Position numbers and translations under genes: made by a program
The notes under the pieces: generated by a model
What the model saw: the letters and a program-made list of their open reading frames with translations, nothing else
What the model was told of the DNA's origin: nothing
The model's database searches: none
Part shown: positions 32,431 to 41,753 of the stretch, one piece after another
How positions within the stretch are numbered: position 1 is the first letter of the stretch
How the letters are laid out: each line of letters begins with the position of its first letter
NCBI GenBank assembly: GCA_004102645.1
Contig: CP034928.1
Span: 806,001 to 870,000, forward strand
Direction of reading: 5' to 3'
From: Candidatus Bipolaricaulis sibiricus
GTDB lineage: Bacteria; Bipolaricaulota; Bipolaricaulia; Bipolaricaulales; Bipolaricaulaceae
DNA length: 64,000 nucleotides

Positions 32431-33497
32431 GCTACGCGTCCCGGATCCCGACCCTGGACGGGGTCACCGCGCGGTGGGTCGTGACCCCGCGCCTCGCGAC
32501 GCGGGTCCTGTTCTCGGGGCCGGAGGACGGGACCCCGGTCCTGTTCCTCCATGGGAACCTCTCCTCCGCCACGTGGTGGGAGGAGACCCTCGTCGCCCTG
32601 CCCCGGGGGGTTCGGGGGATCGCCCCCGACCTGCGGGGGTTCGGGGAGGCGGATCCGGCGGCGGTCGTGGACGCCACCCGGGGGATGGGGGACCTCGCCG
32701 ACGACGCGATCGCCCTCCTCGACCACCTGCGGATCGAGCGGGCCCACCTCGTGGGGAACTCGCTTGGGGGGGTGATCGTCTACCACCTCGTGGCCCTCCA
32801 CCCGAACCGGTGGATCACGGCGACGTTGGTGGGCCCCGGGTCGCCCCATGGGTTCGGGGGGACGAAGGACGAGACAGGGACGCCGTGCTACCCCGACTTC
32901 GCGGGGTCGGGTGGAGGCCTGTTCAGCCCGAAGCTCATCGCCCGCATCGAGGCGGGCGACCGGTCCACGGACCACCGCTTCTCGCCCCGCAACGCGCTGC
33001 GGGACCTTGTGTACAAGCGGCCGTTCGTCCCCGTGCGCGAGGAGGAGATCCTCGACGCCCTGTTCCAGGTCCATCGGGGGGAGCGGGCCCTCCCCGGCGA
33101 CATCGTCCGCTCACCGAACTGGCCGTACTTCGCCCCCGGGAGGTGGGGAGCGACGAACGCCCTCTCTCCAAGGTACCTCCTCCCCCCCGACCGGCTGTGG
33201 GCGGCCCAGCCGAAGCCACCCATCCTGTGGATCCGCGGGGCGGACGACGTGGCGATCTCGGATCGGGCGGCATCCGATCCGGCCACGTTTGGGGAGATGG
33301 GGCTCATCCCGGGATGGCCGGGGCGGGAGGTGTACCCGCACCAGCCGATGCTCAGGCAGACCCGGTACGCCCTCGATCGGTACCGGGAGGCGGGGGGAAC
33401 GTATGCCGAGGTCGTGATCCCGGACTGCGGCCACGTCGCGTTCCTCGAGAAGCCACGGGAGTTCAACGACGCGTTCCATGCCCACCTCGGACGATGA
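32427..33497 (+). CDS. Alpha/beta hydrolase 3 (tandem paralogue B)
   Basis: 356 residues from ATG 32427, overlapping the previous stop (ATGA). It matches hydrolase 2 block by block: VLFLHGNLSSATWWEE, GNSLGGV (nucleophile serine), FAGSGGGLFSPKL in the lid, and DCGHVAFLEKP (histidine). Both copies keep all catalytic residues, so they probably hydrolyse related but different substrates, or stereoisomers of one. Confidence 0.88.
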   Translation: MSYASRIPTLDGVTARWVVTPRLATRVLFSGPEDGTPVLFLHGNLSSATWWEETLVALPRGVRGIAPDLRGFGEADPAAVVDATRGMGDLADDAIALLDHLRIERAHLVGNSLGGVIVYHLVALHPNRWITATLVGPGSPHGFGGTKDETGTPCYPDFAGSGGGLFSPKLIARIEAGDRSTDHRFSPRNALRDLVYKRPFVPVREEEILDALFQVHRGERALPGDIVRSPNWPYFAPGRWGATNALSPRYLLPPDRLWAAQPKPPILWIRGADDVAISDRAASDPATFGEMGLIPGWPGREVYPHQPMLRQTRYALDRYREAGGTYAEVVIPDCGHVAFLEKPREFNDAFHAHLGR

Positions 33498-33532
33498 GGG
33501 TGGGGCACGAGCTGACGGAGGAGAGGATCACG

Positions 33533-35443
33533 ATGCGAACCTACGACGAGGTGTACCGGAAGTCGGTCGAGGACCCCGAGGCGTTCTGGGGGGCGGAGGC
33601 AGAGAAGCTGCACTGGTTCAAGCGCTGGGATCGGGTTCTCGACGATTCGAAGGCCCCGTTTGCCCGCTGGTTCCCCGGCGGGAAGACGAACCTCTGCACC
33701 AACGCCGTGGACCGCCACGTTCTGGCGGGGCGGGGCGACCGGCCGGCGATCCTCTGGGAGAGCCCGGAGTCGGGCGGGAGCCGGACCCTCACGTTCCGCG
33801 AGCTCTATGGGGAGGTGAACCGGTTTGCCGCCGTGCTCCGCGCGCGGGGTGTCGAGAAGGGCGACCGCGTCCTCGTCTACATGCCGATGGTTCCCGAGGC
33901 GCTCGTGGCCGCGCTTGCCTGCGTCCGGATCGGGGCCGTCCACTCCGTGGTCTTCGCCGGGTTCTCCGTGGAGTCCCTTGCCCACCGGATCGAGGACTCG
34001 GGGTCGCGGGTCGTGGTGTGCGCCGACGGCGGGCTTCGCAAGGGGAAGGCGATCGACCTCAAGGGGATCGTGGACCGCGCTGTGGACCAAGCCCAGACAG
34101 AGGTCGAGCACGTGATCGTCCTCGACCGGAGGATCGTCCCGTGGACCCCGGTCCCCGGCCGCGACGTCCGCTGGGGCGAGGCGATGGCGGAGGTGGGGGA
34201 CGCCGAGGTGCCGGCCGAGCCGCTCGACGCCACAGACCCGAGCTACATCCTCTACACGTCGGGCACCACGGGGAAGCCGAAGGGCGTGGTGCGCGACACG
34301 GGTGGGTACATGGTCGCCCTCCACACGTCGATGGACCTGATCTACGGTTGCACCCCCGACGACGTCTACTGGTCCACGTCCGACATCGGGTGGGTCGTCG
34401 GCCACAGCTACATCATCTACGGACCTCTGCTGTACGGGATTCCCACCCTCGTCTACGAGGGGACGCCGGACAGCCCGAACCCCGGGGTCTGGTGGGAGAC
34501 GATCGCCAAGCACCGCGTGTCCGTGCTCTTCTCCGCACCGACCGCGATGCGGATGCTCCGCAAGTTTCCGGCGAGCTGGCTCGAGGGCCGCGACCTGTCC
34601 TCGCTGCGGCACGTGTTCCTCGCCGGGGAGCCCCTCGACGAACCCACCTACCGCTGGGCGGTGGAGACCCTGAACAAGCCGGTGATCGACCACTACTGGC
34701 AGACCGAGAGCGGGTGGCCGATGATCACGAACCACATGGGGCTCGAGCCCCTACCGGTCAAGCCCGGCTCCCCGACCCGGGAGGCGATTGGGTGGAAACT
34801 CGACGTGGTGGACGAGCACGGGAAGCCCGTCCCCCGCGGCCAACGGGGGTACTTGGTGGGCCATCCGCCGCTTCCGCCAGGCGCGCTCCAGACCCTGTGG
34901 GGCGACGACGAGCGGTTCGTGGAGAGCTACTGGAAGTACTTCGCCCGCCACGGGAGGCGGTTCTACTTCTCCGGCGACTACGCGATCAAAGACGAGGACG
35001 GGTACTACTGGCTCCTCGGCCGGGCTGACGAGGTGATCAACGTCGCCGGGCACCGCATGGGCACGCGCGAGGTGGAGGAGGTCATCTCCGGTCACCCCGG
35101 GGTGGCCGAGGTGTCGGCGATCGGCGTAGACGACGAGATCAAGGGCCAGGCGATCGCGGCGTTCGTGGTCCTCAAGAAGGACGTCCACGACACCCCCGAG
35201 CTCCATCAGGAGATCATCCGCCTCATCCGCGACAGCATTGGCCCGATCGCGACCCCGAAGGTGTTGCGGGTCGTCCCGCGTCTTCCCAAAACCCGGTCCG
35301 GGAAGGTGATGCGCCGCGTCCTGCGGGCGATCTGCGAGGAGAAGGCCCTCGGCGACCTGTCCACGATCGAGGACGGGGCTAGCGTGGACGAGGTCCGCCA
35401 GGCGTTCGCCGAGCTGGGGGGCGCCTCACCGGCGACGGGCTGA
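33533..35443 (+). CDS. Acetyl/propionyl-CoA synthetase-type ligase (AMP-forming)
   Basis: 636 residues from ATG 33533, 6-8 nt after GGAGGAGAGG; ATG 33494 is possible but has no ribosome-binding site. The N-terminal ACS domain (HWFKRWDRVLD, then TNLCTNAVDRHV) and the core motifs YMPMVPEALVA, YTSGTTGKPKGVVRDTGG, YWQTESGWPMI and FSGDYAIKDEDGYYWLLGR identify the Acs/PrpE family. The C-terminal KTRSGKVMRR holds the lysine usually regulated by acetylation. It would convert acetate, propionate or a similar short acid to the CoA ester, perhaps recycling the acid released by the hydrolases. Confidence 0.92.
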   Translation: MRTYDEVYRKSVEDPEAFWGAEAEKLHWFKRWDRVLDDSKAPFARWFPGGKTNLCTNAVDRHVLAGRGDRPAILWESPESGGSRTLTFRELYGEVNRFAAVLRARGVEKGDRVLVYMPMVPEALVAALACVRIGAVHSVVFAGFSVESLAHRIEDSGSRVVVCADGGLRKGKAIDLKGIVDRAVDQAQTEVEHVIVLDRRIVPWTPVPGRDVRWGEAMAEVGDAEVPAEPLDATDPSYILYTSGTTGKPKGVVRDTGGYMVALHTSMDLIYGCTPDDVYWSTSDIGWVVGHSYIIYGPLLYGIPTLVYEGTPDSPNPGVWWETIAKHRVSVLFSAPTAMRMLRKFPASWLEGRDLSSLRHVFLAGEPLDEPTYRWAVETLNKPVIDHYWQTESGWPMITNHMGLEPLPVKPGSPTREAIGWKLDVVDEHGKPVPRGQRGYLVGHPPLPPGALQTLWGDDERFVESYWKYFARHGRRFYFSGDYAIKDEDGYYWLLGRADEVINVAGHRMGTREVEEVISGHPGVAEVSAIGVDDEIKGQAIAAFVVLKKDVHDTPELHQEIIRLIRDSIGPIATPKVLRVVPRLPKTRSGKVMRRVLRAICEEKALGDLSTIEDGASVDEVRQAFAELGGASPATG

Positions 35444-35450
35444 GGGCGGG

Positions 35451-36746
35451 ATGGCGAAGAGGTCGGTACGGGAGGGGACCGTGTTCGGGATGAGGCCTGC
35501 GGTCGGGCGGTGGGGGTTCGTGGCCCTCGGGCTCACGATCAACCTCTGCTTGGGGGCGGTGTACGCGTTCAGCGTGTTCAAGACCCCGCTCAGGGACCTG
35601 TGGGGGATCTCCGCGACCGCGAGCGGGTTCCTGTTCATGGTGTTCCTGGCCATGTTCGCGGTGGGGATGGCCGTCACCGGCCCGTTCCTCGCCCGCCACG
35701 GGCCGCGCCGGGTGAGCCTCGTCGGCGGAGCGCTGGTCGGCCTGGGCTGGCTCCTGGCGGGCTTCTCCCCGAACATCGGCGTCCTCACCCTGTTCTACGG
35801 CGGCGTGGCGGGAGGGGGCGTGGGCGTCCTCTACGGGTGCCCGATCGCGACCTCGACCGCGTGGTTCCCCGACCGGCGGGGGCTCGCCGTGGGGCTCACC
35901 GTCCTCGGGTTCGGCGTTTCTCCCCTCGTCACCGCGCCCTTGCTGGCCCTGTCCATCGCCCAGCTGGGGGTGCTTCCCACGTTCACCGTGTTCGGCGCCC
36001 TGTTCCTCACTCTGTTAGTCTTCCTTGCCCTTCCGCTGCGGTTCCCTCCCCCGGGCTGGGCGCCGGCGGGGTGGGTTCCCACAGCGAAGCAAAGGGCGAG
36101 GGCCGGGATCGAGCTCGATCGGGCGCAGATCGTGCGCACGGTCCAGTTCTACGCCCTGTGGGGCGGGTTCACCCTTGGCTCGGTCGCCGGGCTGATGGCG
36201 GTGAGCTTGTCCAAGGACTTCGGGGTCGAGGTCGCCGGCGCGGGCGCGGGCCTGGCCACGCTTGCCGTGTCCCTGTTCGCGGTGTTCAACGGGGCCGGCC
36301 GCCCGGCGTTCGGGTGGCTCATCGACCGCACCACGCCCCGGTTCGCGGCCGCGGTGTCGTTCACCCTGATCCTCCTCGCCGCGGCGGGGCTCTACGGGTG
36401 GGGGGAGGGGAGCCTCGCGGTGTACCTCGTCGCGTTCAGCGTCCTCTGGCTCAACCTCGGGGGGTGGGTGGCGATGGCCCCCGCCTCCACCGCGGCCCTG
36501 TTCGGCCCGAGGCACTACCCGCGCAACTTCGCCCTCGTCTTCTCCGGGTACGGGGTGGGGGCGATCGGGGGGACGCTCCTCTCCGGCGCGATCCGCGACG
36601 CGACCGGGAGCTACCTCCCCGTGTTCCTGCCCGTGATGGGCCTCGCCGCGCTCGGAATCGCAACGAGCGTTCTCGGGCTCAGGCCCGTCCGGCCTCCGCT
36701 CAGCGCGGGAACAGCTCCCGGTAGTGGGCGTGCAGCCGCGCGGTGA
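35451..36746 (+). CDS. MFS transporter, oxalate/formate antiporter (OFA) family
   Basis: 431 residues from ATG 35451, after GAGGGCGGG and 7 bp after the ligase gene. About 12 membrane helices. Typical OFA features are GLTINLCLGAVYAFSVF in helix 1, FLARHGPRRVSLVGG in the 2-3 loop and GVGVLYGCPIATSTAWFPDRRGLAVGLT in the middle of the N-half. The family exchanges small carboxylates. Its place at the end of the CoA cluster suggests uptake or export of a pathway acid. Its 3' end overlaps the convergent acyltransferase gene by 47 bp. Confidence 0.9.
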   Translation: MAKRSVREGTVFGMRPAVGRWGFVALGLTINLCLGAVYAFSVFKTPLRDLWGISATASGFLFMVFLAMFAVGMAVTGPFLARHGPRRVSLVGGALVGLGWLLAGFSPNIGVLTLFYGGVAGGGVGVLYGCPIATSTAWFPDRRGLAVGLTVLGFGVSPLVTAPLLALSIAQLGVLPTFTVFGALFLTLLVFLALPLRFPPPGWAPAGWVPTAKQRARAGIELDRAQIVRTVQFYALWGGFTLGSVAGLMAVSLSKDFGVEVAGAGAGLATLAVSLFAVFNGAGRPAFGWLIDRTTPRFAAAVSFTLILLAAAGLYGWGEGSLAVYLVAFSVLWLNLGGWVAMAPASTAALFGPRHYPRNFALVFSGYGVGAIGGTLLSGAIRDATGSYLPVFLPVMGLAALGIATSVLGLRPVRPPLSAGTAPGSGRAAAR

Positions 36747-37635
36747 TCGCGGCCGGGTCGTCCGGACGGGGAACGAGCGTGGCCAGGAGCTGGGGCTCCG
36801 CGAACCGAACCGTGACCGGCCGGCGGTAGACGAACCGGCGTTGTACCCAGGCACGCCGATTGCGTCGGAGAGAGGCGCACACGCGTCGCTTCGAGATGTG
36901 CTCCTCGTGGTACGGGATGAGAAACACGCGTTCGCCTGCCCCGTCCTCCGCGAGCTTGCGGGCGATCCTCCCGATGCCTTGGTACCAGGCCCGAGGCCGT
37001 GCCGAGCCTGCCCCTGGGGCAAGGAGGAGGCACCCCCCACCTGCAACGTGATCTGCTCCGCGAAGGATGGAGTTCAGATTCCGCTCCTTCGCGTCCGCCA
37101 CCGGGGCGGTGCCAAGGAGGAGGGCGAGGAGCTTCGTCTGCAGGAGCGCCGGGACCCCGGAGCGTAGGTACTCCATCCACCCGCCTCGACGCGGAGGCCA
37201 GATCTCGACGGGCAGGGAGTAGCGTGCGTAGCGGGGGAGGAAGAGGTGCACGTAGCTTGCGGAGAGGATTCGGAGGTCGTCGCGGTTCACCGCGGCGCTG
37301 ATGAGGAACGGCGTGAGCATCGAGGGGTGGTTCCCGTAGATCACGGCCGGGCGGGAGGAGAGGACGGCCGCGGCTGCTTCCGGGATCTCCGCCCTCCACG
37401 GTGTGAAGTGGGTGTCCAGTAGCCATCGGCTCGCTGTGGCCAGGCTGTGGGAGGCGATCCGCGCGTCGAGCTCCGGGGCGAGGTGGACGATCTCCGGTAC
37501 GGGGTAGGTCGCCTCGGCCAAGCGCAGGAGCGGCGCGAGAAGGGGTCTGTGGCGAAGCCGGTCGTATTCAGATGCCAGGCGCTGCGGGTCGCCGGCGGCG
37601 AACGCGGCCCGGAGGGCCTCTATCCAGCGCGGCAT
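36700..37635 (-). CDS. Divergent 1-acyl-glycerol-phosphate acyltransferase (PlsC)-like protein
   Basis: 311 residues from ATG (complement of 37633-37635). A PlsC-like block begins with VIYGNHPSMLTPFLISA. The family catalytic motif H-x4-D is altered here: the histidine is present but the aspartate position is threonine. Later blocks include RGADHVAGGGCLLLAPGAG, similar to the EG(T/x)RS region but without it. It is therefore either a diverged acyltransferase or an inactive relative. It overlaps the hyuB-like gene by 16 bp and is the last gene of this minus-strand operon. Confidence 0.65.
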   Translation of the reverse strand: MPRWIEALRAAFAAGDPQRLASEYDRLRHRPLLAPLLRLAEATYPVPEIVHLAPELDARIASHSLATASRWLLDTHFTPWRAEIPEAAAAVLSSRPAVIYGNHPSMLTPFLISAAVNRDDLRILSASYVHLFLPRYARYSLPVEIWPPRRGGWMEYLRSGVPALLQTKLLALLLGTAPVADAKERNLNSILRGADHVAGGGCLLLAPGAGSARPRAWYQGIGRIARKLAEDGAGERVFLIPYHEEHISKRRVCASLRRNRRAWVQRRFVYRRPVTVRFAEPQLLATLVPRPDDPAAITARLHAHYRELFPR

Positions 37636-39224
37636 GGGCTGATTCCCCCTTCTTCCGACGGGCTGTACCCTCCTCCGCCTGGGGTGCGGATGCTGAGGGT
37701 CTCCCCCGGGTGGAGGTCGAACTCGACCTTGCCGGGGAGAGGGATCTCCTCCCCGTCCCGGATGAGGACGTTCTCCCCCGGTGCTCCCGGCCCCCCGCCC
37801 GCGAGGCCGTAGGGCCGGGTCACGCGGCGATCGGTGAGGAGTGAGACGCGGGCGGTGTGCCCGAGCGGGGTGAGGTCGCGGCGGATCCCCCACCCGCCGC
37901 GGAACCGTCCCTTCCCCCCGCTCCCGGGCCTCAACTCGTACCGCTCCACGCGGAGGGGGTACGCGAGTTCCAGGGCCTCCACCGGCGTGTTGAGGGTGTT
38001 CGTCATCCCGGTGTGGACCCCGTCCACGCCGTCCCCCTTCGGCCGCCCCCCCGCCCCGCCCCCGACCGTCTCGTAGAACGCGTACGGCCTACCGGTTCGA
38101 GGGTCCGTGCCCCCGATTGCGACGTTGTTCATCGTTCCCTGGCTCGCCGCGGGAACGCGGTCCGGAACGAGCCTGGACAGGGCCCCGAGGACGACGTCGA
38201 CGACCCGCTGCGAGGTCTCGAGGTTCCCTCCCACCACCGGGGCCGGTGGGCGCGGGTTCACGAGCGACCCCTTCGGTGCCAGGACCTCGATTGGCCGGTA
38301 ACATCCCGCGTTCGGGGGGATCGTGGGGTCCGTCACCGCGCGTAGGGCGAAGTACACCGCGGATGCCGTCACCGCAAGCACGGCGTTGACCGGCCCCCGA
38401 GCTTGGGCAGCGGTCCCGGCGAAGTCCACCCGCACCTGGTCCCCCGTGACCTCGACCCGGGCCCTGATCGGGAGCAGGCCGCTCCCGGTTCCGTCGTCGT
38501 CGAGGGCGTCTTCGAACTCCGCACTGCCCTGAGGTAGGCACCGGATCTCCGTCCGCATCCGGCGCTCGCTGTAGTCGAGCACCGCGTCCATCCCCGCGCG
38601 GAGGAGTTCCCCCCCATACCGGGCGACGAGGTCCCGGACTCGGGAGATCCCGGTCCGGCACGCTGCGTGCTGGGCGCGGAGGTCGCCCCATCGCTCGCCC
38701 GGCGTGCGCACGTTCAGAAGCAGAAGCCCCTGCAGGTCAGCGTCGAGTTGGCCGCCCTTCCACAGCTTGACCGGCGGGATCCTGAGCCCCTCCCCGTACA
38801 CGTCACCCGCGGTCGGGGACAGGCTCCCCGGCGCTGCCCCGCCGATGTCGGCGTGGTGGGCGCGGCAGGCGACGAACGCCACGAGGACGTCTCCGGCGAA
38901 CACCGGGGCCACGAACGTGACGTCCGGGAGGTGCGCTCCCCCGAGGTAGGGATCGTTGAGAACGACCACGTCCCCGTCTTGCCAGTCCCGCACCGCGGCG
39001 AGCGCGGATCGGACCGAGGACGGCATCGCCCCGAGGTGGACGGGGATCGACTCCGCTTGGGCCACGAGCTCACCGCTTGCCGTGAACAGGGCCGACGAGC
39101 AGTCCCGCCGCTCCTTGATGTTGGGGCTGTAGGAGGAGCGGACGAGGTTCGCGTTCATCTCCTCCGCCACCCCGGCCAGCGCGTGGCGGAGGACCTCGAG
39201 CGCGATCGGGTCGAGTGCCCTCAT
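37620..39224 (-). CDS. hyuB: Hydantoinase B/ketone carboxylase-type subunit
   Basis: 534 residues from ATG (complement of 39222-39224). Typical HyuB blocks are [45 protein letters not shown], and [12 protein letters not shown]; the end [15 protein letters not shown] is also diagnostic. HyuA and HyuB form either an ATP-dependent 5-oxoprolinase/hydantoinase or, in acetone and acetophenone carboxylases, the core of a ketone carboxylase. With CoA ligases and a thiolase next door, ketone carboxylation is possible but unproven. It overlaps hyuA by 4 bp. Confidence 0.92.
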   Translation of the reverse strand: MRALDPIALEVLRHALAGVAEEMNANLVRSSYSPNIKERRDCSSALFTASGELVAQAESIPVHLGAMPSSVRSALAAVRDWQDGDVVVLNDPYLGGAHLPDVTFVAPVFAGDVLVAFVACRAHHADIGGAAPGSLSPTAGDVYGEGLRIPPVKLWKGGQLDADLQGLLLLNVRTPGERWGDLRAQHAACRTGISRVRDLVARYGGELLRAGMDAVLDYSERRMRTEIRCLPQGSAEFEDALDDDGTGSGLLPIRARVEVTGDQVRVDFAGTAAQARGPVNAVLAVTASAVYFALRAVTDPTIPPNAGCYRPIEVLAPKGSLVNPRPPAPVVGGNLETSQRVVDVVLGALSRLVPDRVPAASQGTMNNVAIGGTDPRTGRPYAFYETVGGGAGGRPKGDGVDGVHTGMTNTLNTPVEALELAYPLRVERYELRPGSGGKGRFRGGWGIRRDLTPLGHTARVSLLTDRRVTRPYGLAGGGPGAPGENVLIRDGEEIPLPGKVEFDLHPGETLSIRTPGGGGYSPSEEGGISPCRAG

Positions 39225-41245
39225 CCGACCTCCACGACGAGCGTCCCGTGCCCGTCCACGGTTCCCCGGCACCCCGGGGGGAGGAGGGCCGTCGCGTCAG
39301 GGCCCAAGAGGATCGCTGGCCCTTCGATTCGCGTCCCCGGACCGAGCTCCGCTCGGTGGACGACCCGCGCCGCGACAGAACCCGACCGGTCGAACCACGC
39401 GGGACAGGTCGGGGGGAGGTCCGGAGCCGGGGGCAGCGCGGGCCGGACGTTCGTCTCCGGTGGGGAGGTACTCGCCCGGACGCGGACGGCGACGAGTTCG
39501 ACCTCCTCCTCCGGCGCGGCGTGGCCGTACCGGGCCCGATGCGCGTCGTGGAACGCCCCCTCGAGGGCGGCGATCCACTTCAGTCCGACCTCCCCCGGCG
39601 GGAGGGGAACGTCGAGCTCGTGGGCCTGTCCCGCGTAGCGGACGGCAGCGACGGCCGCGAACCGGACGGCCTCCCTTGGCGCCCCCTGGCCGACGAGCTC
39701 CTCCTCCGCCCTCCTCCGCAGGCGGCCGAGGATCCCGGCCAGGTCTCCCAGCGGGATCGATCGGAGCGGGCGAACGATCCCCTGGCTCGTCTCGTGCCCG
39801 ACCTCGGCCAGGAGGAGCCCGAGCGCGGACAGGACCCCCGCTGTGGGCGGGATGAGGACCGTCGGGATTCCCAGTCTTTGGGCGAGGGAGACGGCGTGGA
39901 GGGGGCCCGCTCCCCCGAACGCGAGGAGGGCGAACCCCCGCGGGTCGTGGCCCCGCTCGACGGAGATCACGCGGATCGCCCGTTCCATCGCTGCGTCAGC
40001 TACCGCGAGGATCCCCAGCGCCGCCTCCTCGACCGTCATCCCCAGGGGTTCGGAGGTCCGGCGGATGGCGTCCTGAGCCGCGCCGAGATCAAGCCGGTCA
40101 AGCCCGCCCAGGGGGAACTCGGGGAGGAGGTGGCCCAGGACGAGGTGGGCGTCGGTGACTGTGGCCTCCTGGCCCCCGCGGCCGTAGCACGCCGGGCCGG
40201 GGTCCGCTCCCGCGCTTTCCGGCCCCACCCGGAGGGCGCCGCCCGGGTCGAGCCGGGCGAGGCTCCCCCCGCCGGCGCCGATCGTGTGGATGTCCGTCGT
40301 TGGGAGCGCGACCGGGTACCCGCCCACCGCCCCCCCCACCGTCCGGGCGACCTCGCCGCCTCGGACGAGGGCGACGTCGCAGCTCGTTCCGCCCATGTCA
40401 AGCGTGATCAGATTCGGAAACCCGGACCGGCGCCCAACCTTGCGCGCCCCCTCCACCCCGCCCGCGGGGCCGGAGAGGAGGATCCGCGCCGGCTCCCGCT
40501 CCGCCGTCGCCGCGGCGACGATCGCTCCGCTCGACCCCATCACCTGCCACCGCGCGGGAAGACCGAGCCGGGCCGATCCCTCCTCCAGCGCGACCAGATA
40601 GCTCCCGACCACCGGGCGCAGGGCGGCGTTGATCACGGTGGTCGAGGCCCGTTCGTACTCCCGGAACTCGGGGAGGAGATCGCTCGACAGGGTGATCGGA
40701 ACCCCGAGCTCGGTGAGGATCTCCCCTGCCTCCCGTTCGTGGGCAGGGTTGAGGAACGAGAACAGGAAGCACACCGCCACCGCCTCGACCCCGGCTTGGC
40801 GGAGGGCGGGGAGGAGTCCCTCTACAGCCGCTCGGTCCAGCGGCCGGACGACGGCGCCATCTGCTCCGATTCGCTCGGGGACCTCGAACCGGAGCTCGCG
40901 GGGAACGATCGGCCGGGGCCGGGTGAACAAGAGATCGTACAGGGAAGGCCGGTTCTGGCGGCCGATCTCCAGGACGTCGCGGAACCCCTCGGTGGTGACG
41001 AGCGCCGTCTTTCCCAGCTTCCCCTCGAGAAGGGCGTTCGTGGCCACCGTCGACCCGTGGGCGATCCGCGCCACGGCGCCCGGATCGAACTCTCCCTGCG
41101 CGACCAGGGCCGCCAGCGCCGCTAGGACACCCCGCGCTGGGTCATCGGGCGTGGTGGGGAACTTGTGGAGGAGCAGCCCGCCTGCGTCGAGGACGACGAC
41201 GTCCGTGAACGTCCCCCCGATGTCAATCCCCATCGCCTTGTCCAC
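39221..41245 (-). CDS. hyuA: Hydantoinase A/ketone carboxylase-type subunit
   Basis: 674 residues from a GTG start (complement of 41243-41245); an ATG lies four codons later. An ASKHA-type ATP-binding protein: phosphate-1 loop GIDIGGTFTDVVV, HGSTVATNALLE, phosphate-2 loop LDMGGTSCDVAL, and GAGGGSLARLD plus GPESAGADPGPACYGRGG, all typical of HyuA. It supplies ATP hydrolysis for the HyuAB reaction. No Shine-Dalgarno precedes the start; the -10 box lies 9 nt upstream, so the mRNA is nearly leaderless. It leads a three-gene minus-strand operon. Confidence 0.93.
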   Translation of the reverse strand: MDKAMGIDIGGTFTDVVVLDAGGLLLHKFPTTPDDPARGVLAALAALVAQGEFDPGAVARIAHGSTVATNALLEGKLGKTALVTTEGFRDVLEIGRQNRPSLYDLLFTRPRPIVPRELRFEVPERIGADGAVVRPLDRAAVEGLLPALRQAGVEAVAVCFLFSFLNPAHEREAGEILTELGVPITLSSDLLPEFREYERASTTVINAALRPVVGSYLVALEEGSARLGLPARWQVMGSSGAIVAAATAEREPARILLSGPAGGVEGARKVGRRSGFPNLITLDMGGTSCDVALVRGGEVARTVGGAVGGYPVALPTTDIHTIGAGGGSLARLDPGGALRVGPESAGADPGPACYGRGGQEATVTDAHLVLGHLLPEFPLGGLDRLDLGAAQDAIRRTSEPLGMTVEEAALGILAVADAAMERAIRVISVERGHDPRGFALLAFGGAGPLHAVSLAQRLGIPTVLIPPTAGVLSALGLLLAEVGHETSQGIVRPLRSIPLGDLAGILGRLRRRAEEELVGQGAPREAVRFAAVAAVRYAGQAHELDVPLPPGEVGLKWIAALEGAFHDAHRARYGHAAPEEEVELVAVRVRASTSPPETNVRPALPPAPDLPPTCPAWFDRSGSVAARVVHRAELGPGTRIEGPAILLGPDATALLPPGCRGTVDGHGTLVVEVG

Positions 41246-41254
41246 GGAGGGAGG

Positions 41255-41283
41255 AGTATAGATTGGACCTCCGTTACCGACAA
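41255..41283 (-). promoter_or_regulatory. Promoter of the hyuAB-acyltransferase operon
   Basis: On the minus strand, TTGTCG (41278-41283) and TATACT (41255-41260) are spaced by 17 nt. The -10 box ends 9 nt before the GTG start of hyuA, predicting a leader of at most a few nucleotides. Confidence 0.75.
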
Positions 41284-41753
41284 TGGTGGGGAGCGACAGA
41301 CCCCGCCGCCGGAAAGGCCACTCCGACTGAAACGGACTGCGGCTCGATCGCGCCCGGGGGCGGGATGATCGGACGGGCGACTCTGGGCCCGCGCGAACTG
41401 CTCTCGCGATGCTGCAGCGGGAGCGAGCTCTCCGTTTGGGATCGCGTCATCGGAACCGCGTCCGACTCCACCCCGCGTGCTGCGCTACACCGACCCGCTC
41501 CGGTACTGTGGTCACCTGACCCCCCGTGACAGAGCCACCACGGGGTCTCCGGGGTCTGCGGACGGGGTCCGCTTCCCTCGGTTGGGTTCCGGTGCCTGAA
41601 CCGAGTGTGAACGACTCCGCGCCGGCACGGATCAGGTTGCTGAACGGAGGAGTCCGCCCACGGTCCAGCATGCCGTGCCGGACACCGAGCGTCCTCGTAC
41701 TGGACCGTCCACGTGCAGGAGGTCCAGGGACCATAGCGGGTGCCCACGGTCCG
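41284..41753. other. 470-bp region without a recognisable gene
   Basis: Open frames here are short, lack plausible starts and show no known motifs. There is a 6-bp hairpin GCGGAC/GTCCGC (41558-41572) and an imperfect stem ACCATAGCGG/CCGCTACGGT (41730-41760) overlapping the end of the metallopeptidase gene, which could help end the minus-strand transcript. I see no tRNA or other known RNA. Confidence 0.6.

Noticed and set aside
32888-34735. Minus-strand open frame of 615 codons opposite hydrolase 3 and the acetyl/propionyl-CoA synthetase gene
   Set aside because: Runs against two clearly conserved genes and has the composition of a GC-driven shadow.
39215-41125. Plus-strand open frame of 636 codons opposite hyuA
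   Set aside because: Product rich in R, E, G, P without domains; the HyuA reading frame on the other strand is unambiguous.
41284-41753. Degenerate gene or tRNA in the gap between hyuA and the metallopeptidase
   Set aside because: No cloverleaf features, no conserved protein segments and no convincing starts were seen.
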